The translations under genes and the position numbers were made by a program. From contig NZ_CP017659.1 in assembly GCF_015326965.1 (NCBI RefSeq), positions 2,728,001 through 2,792,000 of the forward strand: a stretch of DNA of 64,000 bases, given 5' to 3'. How positions within the stretch are numbered: the first letter of the stretch is position 1; each line of letters starts with the position of its first letter. Shown one piece after another: positions 34,001 to 40,052 of the stretch. Source of the DNA: Paenibacillus sp. JZ16. Its GTDB lineage: Bacteria > Bacillota > Bacilli > Paenibacillales > Paenibacillaceae. Below the pieces are notes generated by a model that had not been told where the DNA came from, did not search any database, and saw only the letters and a program-made list of their open reading frames with translations.

Positions 34001-34752
34001 GGTTCCGCACTGTACTCCCCGTTAAACATATCGTATGGAAACCCCACGGTAACCGGGTTGATCGTAGCCCCGGTAATAATGATTTCATTCCCTTCGCCTA
34101 CCGCCGGCTTTGAGACACTGTTAAAATCAGAGCTGTCTAGTGTGCCGTCCGGAGTATATTCAGCATAATCGTAACGCTTCTCCTGGCTGCTGGAAGCATC
34201 GCTTTGCAGATTAAGGGACTGATTCCCCTCATTCGTAAAAATATAGCTTTCTCCCTGATGAAGTGTAATACGATGGAGTGCTGGTGTCGAGGATAAGGAA
34301 TACGTCACTTCAGGAAAAATGGAGAACGTAACTGGGAACATCCCCGAGACCGTAATGATGGTGGTAGCTCCCTTTGTCTGAGAAACATTCCCGCCGTGAT
34401 TCATATCCTCACCCGTAATTCTGCCATCTGCATTAAAAGTTACATAGTCAAACACAATTCCCTTTGAAGTTGACCCATTATTTGTAATGGACTTGGTTAA
34501 GGTGGACGTATTATAAAATCTGTAAGATTCGCCTGGGTATAAAGTTACCTCTCTTTTTTCTGCAAGCAATTCTACATTTGAATTATGATATACAGCATCC
34601 GTAACACTGGGCGGCGCCACTACTTCCGGTACCATCTCTTCTTCGTTAGGTTGCTGAACTCCCTCAGCTATTGATATGGACGGATTCCATCCGTTAAGAC
34701 ATAATGCAAATACCAACAGCCATGGAATCATTCGGTTTCTCTTAGACTTCAC
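31027..34752 (-). CDS. Large secreted repeat protein with a terminal YD repeat
   Basis: About 1241 residues from GTG 34752, chosen because AGAGGAGG lies eight bases upstream; an ATG at 34779 precedes that site. Signal peptide ~1-31 (MIPWLLVFALCLNGWNPSIS). Eleven tandem ~92-residue units follow (residues ~69-1085), each with an ITLxxGESYxFTN opening, DYVxYxxDG in the middle and a VTFG/IVFDY end. Units alternate between two subtypes, so the true period is about 185 residues. Next comes a beta-sandwich-like region (ENYYRFKPEADGLYRFVVKE ... VYYLKLIEKDG) resembling bacterial pre-peptidase C domains, then a single YD repeat (ILYEYDNNGNVTKRSKK). It is cotranscribed with rhs. Function unknown; a surface stalk or partner for the Rhs toxin is my inference. 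Confidence 0.82.
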   Translation of the reverse strand: MKSKRNRMIPWLLVFALCLNGWNPSISIAEGVQQPNEEEMVPEVVAPPSVTDAVYHNSNVELLAEKREVTLYPGESYRFYNTSTLTKSITNNGSTSKGIVFDYVTFNADGRITGEDMNHGGNVSQTKGATTIITVSGMFPVTFSIFPEVTYSLSSTPALHRITLHQGESYIFTNEGNQSLNLQSDASSSQEKRYDYAEYTPDGTLDSSDFNSVSKPAVGEGNEIIITGATINPVTVGFPYDMFNGEYSAEPAYTRIIMNQGQSYQFTNVSTKTDTLESDGKSSDRFDYVVYLPDGTEYSRGTNTSNKPSVAAGRTAVLTMVTATPVTFGVPYRTFDVRPTGGSAISRITVYPGDTYVFYNNGSLTNPIRNDASNVGGLFDYVIYNPDDTIYRSGFNQKGSPSIPSLGYAIVSNIGNTPIVFDYTDDFAVEGSAEPAFERVTLYRGESYEFTNISSSLEYLDSDASSSSGRLFDYVTYYEDGTERSRGLATSVEPKVYPNNKAVVTAVSDNPVTFGAIYTVFQGGGRPNEAISQITLNPGESYIFRNHGTLSNPIMNNASKVNGIFDYVMYKADGSRSSDAFNRSSSPQVPKQGYATVTVAGTQPIVFDYTDDFTVEPSTEPAYLRVTLSKGESFSFTNVSTESEYLDSTASLAGGRTFDYIIYDATGAEQSRRTGVTVEPKVPPGYKAVVTTASDEPVSFGGLYRVFRGQDDPGEVVEHLTIYPNESYVLYNNGPDVELRHNADTVGGSMDYALYRSNGTLLSDGFNISSKLEVTSQSYIVITNPSSVPILYEYSGDVTVEASTEPAFHRATLNQRQSYQFTNISTIDKAIVSKAVNGGRTFDYVLYDGSGEEIDRRTGTSIEPVVAPGNKVIVTVSSDSQVLFGAVYRLFQAEPAKEPVGEKITVRQHESVIFTNTGTTSQRMKSNALEGKSFYDYVVYSPGNKPEQAQINSVDQEIIIPGGGVVVVTVTSAESIIYEYSIPVTAEASDEKALLKKELAAGELGSFTNTGQFEAKLLTDASVVSDRYYDYRLLDASGNVLREATGTDEEQVVPNGASLEVTVSSPQGVLFAGPSRSFIFTEMTDKFIDLVERRAEDIDLKEKQENYYRFKPEADGLYRFVVKESKNFEKEPQVTLYADAGLTDELATTVDQVREHGWDYTVLEWELKAGQVYYLKLIEKDGTALEGVINSALMILAAENKYHYGSNNRLSKVILRTGDEILYEYDNNGNVTKRSKKVFPF
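31500..34548 (-). repeat. Eleven tandem ~92-codon repeats
   Basis: Unit openings on the protein: VTLYPGESYRF, ITLHQGESYIF, IIMNQGQSYQF, ITVYPGDTYVF, VTLYRGESYEF, ITLNPGESYIF, VTLSKGESFSF, LTIYPNESYVL, ATLNQRQSYQF, ITVRQHESVIF, KELAAGELGSF. The sequences are well diverged, so this is an old expansion. The last two units are the most degenerate. Confidence 0.88.
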
Positions 34753-34916
34753 GTTCTCTGCCTCCTCTAGCAATATCATGAATCAGCCGCAGGAATTTTC
34801 CGTACCCCCTTCCACTACCTGGGACATCTTATAAATATCGGTATACTATATAGGCAGCTGAATAGGAATAATGGCTCTATCGCTCGACAAATTACGAGGT
34901 GGATCATGTCGATATT

Positions 34917-34963
34917 TGTAAAAAAAGCGCCCCCGGATCTGTTTCCAGACGCCGGGGGCGCTT
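34917..34963 (-). terminator. Strong minus-strand terminator
   Basis: AAGCGCCCCCGG (34925-34936) pairs with CCGGGGGCGCTT (34952-34963), with eight or more T on the minus strand. It follows a short open stretch (GTG at about 35094 to TAA at about 34981; ENQLNELLEDTEIYVVDEHT ... FKVFEHME) that may be a remnant or a tiny gene of unknown nature. Between 34753 and 34916 I see no gene, only the presumed promoter region of the repeat protein. Confidence 0.8.
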
Positions 34964-35089
34964 ATCGTTCATCCATTTATTCCATGTGTTCAAATACTTT
35001 GAATCTTCGGACATCCTGCAACGCCAACAACGTATGTTCATCGACTACATAGATTTCCGTGTCTTCCAACAGCTCGTTCAACTGATTTT

Positions 35090-35335
35090 CCACCCCTGTA
35101 CCTTCTCGAGCTTTAATGTATATTCAGGCACTTTACCTTAGCTGTATTGTTTTACCGACAGGCTGCTCCAGACGGTTCCATTTGCCACTACAAAACCATC
35201 TCATCCAGCTCTCCACTTGTGTCTTATTACGTATGTTCAGTTGGTTCATGACTTTTTTTCACTGGAATGCCATCCAACTTCATTTCAATGGCTTTCTTCT
35301 TCATTTCTACCGGACAGCTGACTCTTGCTGCCAAC
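35090..35335 (-). pseudogene. Decayed IS3-family orfA
   Basis: On the minus strand, pieces of an IS3-type orfA appear in three successive frames: VEMKKKAIEMKLDGIPVKK, then VMNQLNIRNKTQVESWMRWF with KWNRLEQPVGK, then GKVPEYTLKLEKVQ. The first frame break is at an A7 run near 35255; the second follows a stop near 35135. There is no orfB (DDE) part nearby, so the element is dead. Confidence 0.65.
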
Positions 35336-35336
35336 G

Positions 35337-35400
35337 AAAAACACCTCCAAGGTTGTCTCCATATCTTACGACATGGTTGCATTCTCTTGAAGGTGTTTTT
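35337..35400. repeat. 15-bp inverted repeat beside the IS3 remnant
   Basis: AAAAACACCTCCAAG (35337-35351) and CTTGAAGGTGTTTTT (35386-35400) pair with one mismatch around a 34-base centre. It may be a bidirectional terminator or an insertion-element end. Confidence 0.55.
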
Positions 35401-35693
35401 AATTTGTCTCACGCTATGGGGGCAGACTCAAAAGACTTGTGGGACGCTTTTTCTTTTTTTTCCAGGCAAATTCTCCCCGGATAAAGTTTCTGATACTTTA
35501 GACCTCAAGAACAGGCTTCTCGCCTGTAACCGGGGAAATCGCTACTGACCGTTGAAACTGCTGTTAAATCATAAGTAAAACGAACTGGCATGAAAACACA
35601 TTAGAAATCGGAATAACAATTTAATTTTTCTGTTACGATACAACTTTCGAACGGTGCAGCCTTACTGAACCCCAGATCAGTCCGTTTGAACGA

Positions 35694-35726
35694 GTCAAAA
35701 AAACAGCGCCTCGAACCCCGACGCTG
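35694..35726 (-). terminator. Minus-strand hairpin with T-run
   Basis: ACAGCG (35702-35707) pairs with CGCTGT (35721-35726), followed on the minus strand by TTTTTTT. It sits past a degenerate stretch (35735-35825) whose minus-strand frame (NGLGDELGTNIEHNENGQ) recalls the ends of tRNA-integrating tyrosine recombinases. That reading is weak. The 35401-35693 stretch shows nothing else recognisable. Confidence 0.5.
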
Positions 35727-35836
35727 TAGGTGCTCATGACATAAAATGATTGCCCATTTTCATTATGTTCAATATTCGTCCCCAATTCGTCCCCAAGACC
35801 ATTTATGGACAGTACTAAATACGTATTAAAAAAGCA

Positions 35837-35862
35837 AAAAACCCTTGAATATCAAGGGTTTT
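35837..35862 (-). terminator. Terminator of the tRNA gene
   Basis: AAAACCCTTG (35838-35847) pairs with CAAGGGTTTT (35853-35862); the minus-strand T-run continues into TTTGCTTTTTT. Confidence 0.8.
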
Positions 35863-35869
35863 CTTATTA

Positions 35870-35942
35870 TGGAGCCTAGGGGGATCGAACCCCTGACCTC
35901 ATCGCTGCCAGCGATGCGCTCTCCCAGCTGAGCTAAGGCCCC
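35870..35942 (-). tRNA. tRNA-Ala (GGC anticodon)
   Basis: A full cloverleaf read on the minus strand: acceptor GGGGCCT/AGGCTCC, D-arm GCTC...GAGC, anticodon stem CATCG/CGATG with loop CTGGCAG (anticodon GGC), T-arm AGGGG-TTCGATC-CCCCT, discriminator A. The 3' CCA is not encoded (TAA follows), as in many Bacillota tRNAs. A single tRNA standing alone is a common integration target, and possible integrase debris lies just downstream. Confidence 0.95.
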
Positions 35943-36118
35943 GTAAGCGACTTCTATATCATATAAAAAATCAGCAGGCATGTCAACAGGTTTTTCACAT
36001 TTTTTGATGACGTGCTGTATCCCTTTTACTTCTCTATATAATGTCACTTATCGATGATGAGGATGGGCTCCTTGAGAGCACCGGAAGAGCACCTGGATCA
36101 CGCAGAACCCTGGTGCTC

Positions 36119-36592
36119 TTACAGCTCCTGACCGTCCGTATCCTTGGACAGTAGGCTTTTCAGTTCCTTCATAAACATATTGATATCCTTGAACTGCCGA
36201 TACACGGACGCAAACCGGACGTACGCTACCTCATCGACCGGATACAGCCGTTCCATCAGAAGCTCCCCGATCTGGCGGCTCTCCACCTCTGCTGCTGCGG
36301 TATTGCGCAGTGCCTTCTCGACATCCGATACGATCATATCCAGCTGATCCACGGATACCGGACGCTTCTCGCATGCCCGGATCAAACCGCGGAGTACCTT
36401 CTCCCGGCTGAATTCTTCTCGGCTTCCATCCTTCTTCACAACAATCAGCGGCGTTTCCTCCACCATCTCAAAGGTTGTGAATCTCTTGCTGCACTGCTCG
36501 CATTCCCTGCGGCGGCGGATGGATTTATTCTCGTTGGCAGGCCTGGAATCCAGCACTTTCGTTCCGGCATAACTGCAATATGGACACTTCAT
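36119..36592 (-). CDS. nrdR: Transcriptional repressor NrdR
   Basis: About 157 residues. N-terminal zinc ribbon with two CxxC pairs (MKCPYCS and ECEQCSKRF), then an ATP-cone domain ([20 protein letters not shown]). It represses ribonucleotide reductase genes according to ATP/dATP state. The start is at ATG 36592 (MKCPYC), the invariant NrdR start; the frame opens 24 codons earlier without support. A weak AAGGAAGTGA ribosome binding site precedes it. It lies in its usual neighbourhood next to coaE, mutM and polA. Confidence is high. Confidence 0.95.
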   Translation of the reverse strand: MKCPYCSYAGTKVLDSRPANENKSIRRRRECEQCSKRFTTFEMVEETPLIVVKKDGSREEFSREKVLRGLIRACEKRPVSVDQLDMIVSDVEKALRNTAAAEVESRQIGELLMERLYPVDEVAYVRFASVYRQFKDINMFMKELKSLLSKDTDGQEL

Positions 36593-36681
36593 AAAGTTAT
36601 CTTCACTTCCTTTGTTTTCAGCGTATTTTAGCCTTAATGGCCCTAATGAAAAATTTACCAGCAAAACTTTTTTCTTTTATG

Positions 36682-36711
36682 TTATGAAAATGCGAAACCC
36701 GAGACATAATA
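36682..36711 (+). promoter_or_regulatory. Forespore (sigma-G-type) promoter of the SASP gene
   Basis: A TTATGA -35 (36682-36687, matching the nATGR core) and a CATAATA -10 (36705-36711) with a 17-bp spacer, close to the sigma-G consensus CATnnTA. No sigma-A hexamers of comparable quality are seen. Confidence 0.6.
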
Positions 36712-36741
36712 CTTTTACCAACCCAAGGAGGTGAACTTAAC

Positions 36742-36969
36742 ATGGCACAAAGCAACAACAACTCCAACAACCTGGTTGTTCCTCGCGCAAACGCTGCTCT
36801 TGAGCAATTGAAGTACGAGGTAGCTCAAGAACTTGGTATCTCCATTCCACAAGACGGATACCAAGGTAACATGACTTCCTACGAGAACGGTTCGATCGGG
36901 GGATACATCACAAAGCGTCTTGTAACCCTGGCCGAGCAACAATTGGCTGGTCAATTCTCCGGTCAATAA
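36742..36969 (+). CDS. Small acid-soluble spore protein, alpha/beta type
   Basis: 75 residues. It binds and protects DNA in dormant spores. The family signature is complete: LVVPRANAALEQLKYEVAQELG, where the Glu within the KYE(V/I)A germination-protease site is present, then NGSIGGYITKRLVTLAEQQL. A perfect AAGGAGGTGA ribosome binding site and a sigma-G-like promoter suggest strong forespore expression. It proves that the organism forms endospores. Confidence 0.96.
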   Translation: MAQSNNNSNNLVVPRANAALEQLKYEVAQELGISIPQDGYQGNMTSYENGSIGGYITKRLVTLAEQQLAGQFSGQ

Positions 36970-36982
36970 TTGATTCTTCCTT

Positions 36983-37036
36983 AAAAAAGGAGTGTTGGAC
37001 GGCTCGATGTAAGAGCCTGTCCAGCGCTCTTTTTTC
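36983..37036. terminator. Bidirectional terminator between SASP and the transglycosylase gene
   Basis: AAAAAAGGAG...TTGGAC pairs with GTCCAGC...CTCTTTTTT around an inner GGCTC/GAGCC hairpin; T-runs lie on both strands. Confidence 0.8.
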
Positions 37037-37037
37037 G

Positions 37038-37604
37038 TTAAAAGCCGTCCTTATACACATCCGTATATTGATTATAATAATAAATCACGCGCTGTACATA
37101 GTGGCGGGTTTCCCCGATGGGAATACTCTTCACATTCTCGTAGGTTCCATCCCACATGCCCTTGTTGATCCAATTCTTGACGTTCCCGGGGCCTGCATTA
37201 TAGGCGGCGATGGCGGCAATCGGGTTGCCGTCCATTTCCTTGTGCAGGTTCTGAATATACCAGGTGCCCAGCTGGATATTCGCATCCACTTCATTCTTTA
37301 CGTTCAGCAGGTTTACCGATGGCAGCTTGGCCATTTCCATCGCCCAATTCGCCGTATCCGGCATCAGCTGCATAATGCCCAGGGCGCCTTTCTTGGACTC
37401 CTTACCCGGCTTGAAGTTCGTTTCCACACGAATGATGGATGCCACCAGGAACGGATCGACCTCATAGTATGCGGCATGCTTCCGTATTTCATCTTTATAA
37501 TGAATCGGATACAGCAAGGTCATCCAGTTCGAGCTCAGATACAGAAGCGCTACAAAAGAGACAAACAGCAGAAGCAGCACTCTTTTTTTACGGAGCCACT
37601 TCAT
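37038..37604 (-). CDS. Lytic transglycosylase (SLT domain), membrane-anchored
   Basis: 188 residues. One N-terminal membrane anchor (residues 8-28), then a Slt70-type catalytic domain with catalytic Glu61 in SIIRVETNF, GALGIMQLMPDTA near 75, and AIAAYNAGPGNVKNW near 132. It cleaves peptidoglycan glycan strands outside the membrane. Its ATG overlaps the coaE stop (ATGA), so the two are translationally coupled. This coaE-transglycosylase pairing is common in Bacillota. Confidence 0.93.
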   Translation of the reverse strand: MKWLRKKRVLLLLFVSFVALLYLSSNWMTLLYPIHYKDEIRKHAAYYEVDPFLVASIIRVETNFKPGKESKKGALGIMQLMPDTANWAMEMAKLPSVNLLNVKNEVDANIQLGTWYIQNLHKEMDGNPIAAIAAYNAGPGNVKNWINKGMWDGTYENVKSIPIGETRHYVQRVIYYYNQYTDVYKDGF

Positions 37605-38200
37605 AGACTAACCAACCTGCCCCACAGGTTGTCCACCTGCTGCTGTGTTTCGGCCAATGTTCCGCTGTTATCGATGAGGATATCCGCCAGACGCTTCTTC
37701 TCCTCGATATCCATCTGACTGTTTAAACGCGCTTCTGCCGCTTCCCTGTTAAGATCATCGCGTACCATCAGACGCTCAAGCTGCAGCTCTCGCGGTACAT
37801 AAACAACAGCGATCTGGTCAAGATAAGAATAATGCTCCTTGGCCTCAAGCAGCAGCGGAATATCCGCTACCACCAGCCGGTCGGGATACTGCCGCTCATA
37901 CGCTTCCGTCCGTTCCCGGATTTCCTGCCGGATCGCCGGATGCGTGATCTCATTCAATACCGTTCTCTGCTCGGGATGATGGAAGATCACTTCCCCGAGT
38001 TTTTTTCGATTCAGCGTACCGTCCTCAAACAGGATCGCTTGTCCAAAATGTTCGGTCACTTTACCCAGCACCGGATGACCCGGGAGCATGACTTCCCGGG
38101 CGATGAGATCCGCATCGACGAGAAGTGCTCCCTTCATGGCCAACATGGAGGACACGGTGCTCTTGCCAGTTGCAATTCCTCCGGTTAAACCGATATTCAT
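37601..38200 (-). CDS. coaE: Dephospho-CoA kinase
   Basis: 199 residues. It catalyses the last step of CoA synthesis, ATP-dependent phosphorylation of dephospho-CoA. P-loop GLTGGIATGKST at 4-15, DADLIARE near 30, and the lid segment around RDDLNREAAEARLNSQM near 148. Family length and start are normal. It follows ytaF by 9 bp and overlaps the transglycosylase gene. Confidence 0.96.
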   Translation of the reverse strand: MNIGLTGGIATGKSTVSSMLAMKGALLVDADLIAREVMLPGHPVLGKVTEHFGQAILFEDGTLNRKKLGEVIFHHPEQRTVLNEITHPAIRQEIRERTEAYERQYPDRLVVADIPLLLEAKEHYSYLDQIAVVYVPRELQLERLMVRDDLNREAAEARLNSQMDIEEKKRLADILIDNSGTLAETQQQVDNLWGRLVSL

Positions 38201-38209
38201 GACTTCACC

Positions 38210-38950
38210 TCATAACAGCTTCATTATACCCATGACGATTAACAAAAAAGCAGGCAAATAAGAGATAAAACGCATGCCGCCCTTGGATGCAAAACGTAAA
38301 CCAACCCTCATGCCCAGCACCAGGAATATCCCGCTAAACAAGGAAACAACAGCCGCGGTACCTAACGGTGAGAAGCCCAGCATGGCGGCGCCAAGCCCTG
38401 CGCCGAACGCATCGAGCGATAACGCGATCCCGAGCCACATCGCCTCCCACGGGGAGATGCTGCCGGAGTCGTCCAGATCCGCCTTCGAGGGACTGCGGAG
38501 AATTTGAATGACAACCCCGGCCTTCGGAATCTCAAGAGAGAATACCGCCCGCTGAAGATGCACTTGACCTGCCGTGTTAACCTCACGTCTTGATTTCACT
38601 TGATGGTCAGATGCCTTCGTTTCCATAAGAGACTTCGAAATATCCTTACTGGAAACCGGCTGCACATCTGACTCGTTTTTTCTGCGAACTTGCTGATATA
38701 GAGACCATAAGCCCAGCAGAATCAAAATGGCGGCTCCGATCACAGACGCCACGGATGGGGATAAGAACCGCTGTAACAGCGCGCCCGCCTGCATGGAGGC
38801 GCCAAGCACCAAGCCGGAACATAGCGAGATGATCAATACAGACAGCAGCGGTATCCTTGTTTTGCGCAGACCGTATGTAACCCCCGCACCGAATCCGTCC
38901 AGGCTTAATGCCATGGCCAGCAGCGCAGACGAGAAAATATGACTGAGCAC
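38210..38950 (-). CDS. ytaF: Sporulation membrane protein YtaF (MntP-like)
   Basis: About 246 residues from GTG 38950, seven bases after GAGGAGGG; an ATG at 38989 precedes the ribosome binding site and is less likely. Two homologous halves carry the repeated ALSLDGFGAG and ALSLDAFGAGLG signatures in membrane helices, joined by a ~75-residue hydrophilic loop (RRKNESDVQPVSSK...). It is related to the manganese exporter MntP; in Bacillus it is part of the mother-cell/sporulation set. The transported ion is unproven. Confidence 0.9.
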   Translation of the reverse strand: MLSHIFSSALLAMALSLDGFGAGVTYGLRKTRIPLLSVLIISLCSGLVLGASMQAGALLQRFLSPSVASVIGAAILILLGLWSLYQQVRRKNESDVQPVSSKDISKSLMETKASDHQVKSRREVNTAGQVHLQRAVFSLEIPKAGVVIQILRSPSKADLDDSGSISPWEAMWLGIALSLDAFGAGLGAAMLGFSPLGTAAVVSLFSGIFLVLGMRVGLRFASKGGMRFISYLPAFLLIVMGIMKLL

Positions 38951-39072
38951 CCTTTTCCCTCCTCGTAAGCTCCACATCAAGCGGCTCATTCATGAAGAAG
39001 AGCAGCTCCATGCGCTCCACATATGTTCCACATTATATGTGTAGGGATAGGAATGGGTGCACGCCTATTGGA

Positions 39073-39906
39073 TTACTTCTTAACCGGCTGACACTTCGGG
39101 CAGAAGTGGGTCCCCCGTCCGCCAACCACGATCTTATGAATCGGTCCACCGCATGTATGACACGGCTTGTCCTTCCGTCCGTAAATCTGATGACTATGCT
39201 GGAACATCCCCATTTCACCCTGTCCATTGACATAGGATTTAATGGAGGAACCACCCGCTTCTACGGCTTCGGACAGTGTATCCACAATGGCATGATACAA
39301 TCGCTTGAGCTCAGCATCCTTCAGGCTGTTGGCGTTACGCTCCGGATGAATCTTGGCTCGAAACAATGCCTCATCGACATATATATTGCCGATGCCGACC
39401 ACATATGCCTGATTCAGCAGCACCGCTTTAATCTTCGTTTTTTTGCTGCCGATGACTTCCTTGAAAGTTCCGAACGTAAACGTATCATCCAGCGGCTCAT
39501 ACCCCAGCTTGGCAAGAGGAGCATGCTGAAACTCTTCCCCCGTTGCAAAGAGATGCATCGTTCCGAATTGGCGTACGTCCTTATAACGCAGCTCCGTCCC
39601 GTCCGAGAAATGGAATATAACATGAGTGTGCTTCTCCACCGGCTCCTCGGCAGAGTACAACCCGTAACGCCCTTCCATCCGCAGATGCGAGACGAGCACC
39701 AGTCCGTCCAGCAATATCCTTAAAAATTTCCCGCGGCGCTCTACACCTTCCACGGTATGATCCTTCAACATAAACGCAAATGCCTCAATATCATCAGGAC
39801 GCTGAATAATCCGCGGCAGATGTACGGATACATGATCTATATGCTTACCTTTAATCAATTGGTTAAGTGTTCGTTTCACCGTTTCTACTTCCGGCAATTC
39901 CGGCAT
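39073..39906 (-). CDS. mutM: Formamidopyrimidine-DNA glycosylase
   Basis: 277 residues. It removes 8-oxoguanine and other oxidised purines, then cleaves the abasic strand. The N-terminus is MPELPEVETV with catalytic Pro2 and Glu3. The helix-two-turn-helix GIGNIYVDEALFRAKIHPER is near 170, and the zinc finger CHTCGG...CPKC closes the C-terminus. The ribosome binding site is GAGGTGA. It lies downstream of polA, the standard Bacillota repair pair. Confidence 0.97.
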   Translation of the reverse strand: MPELPEVETVKRTLNQLIKGKHIDHVSVHLPRIIQRPDDIEAFAFMLKDHTVEGVERRGKFLRILLDGLVLVSHLRMEGRYGLYSAEEPVEKHTHVIFHFSDGTELRYKDVRQFGTMHLFATGEEFQHAPLAKLGYEPLDDTFTFGTFKEVIGSKKTKIKAVLLNQAYVVGIGNIYVDEALFRAKIHPERNANSLKDAELKRLYHAIVDTLSEAVEAGGSSIKSYVNGQGEMGMFQHSHQIYGRKDKPCHTCGGPIHKIVVGGRGTHFCPKCQPVKK

Positions 39907-40052
39907 AATGACTTCACCTCATCTCCCATTATACCGGAAGTTAGGACAGAGCGGGACCATGGTTTTGTGGAAAGGTATGGTGCATAATGCGCCCCTCTTC
40001 ACGCCATGATCCCTATAAACGATTCTCTATCGGCTAACCATATTGTATAACT

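Noticed and set aside
31500..34548. CRISPR-like array
   Set aside because: The periodicity (~276 bp) is protein-level repeat structure with diverged DNA. No short identical repeats with unique spacers occur anywhere in the window.
36742..36969. Possibility that the 83-codon antisense frame over the SASP gene is real
   Set aside because: The SASP signature, ribosome binding site and forespore promoter settle the strand.
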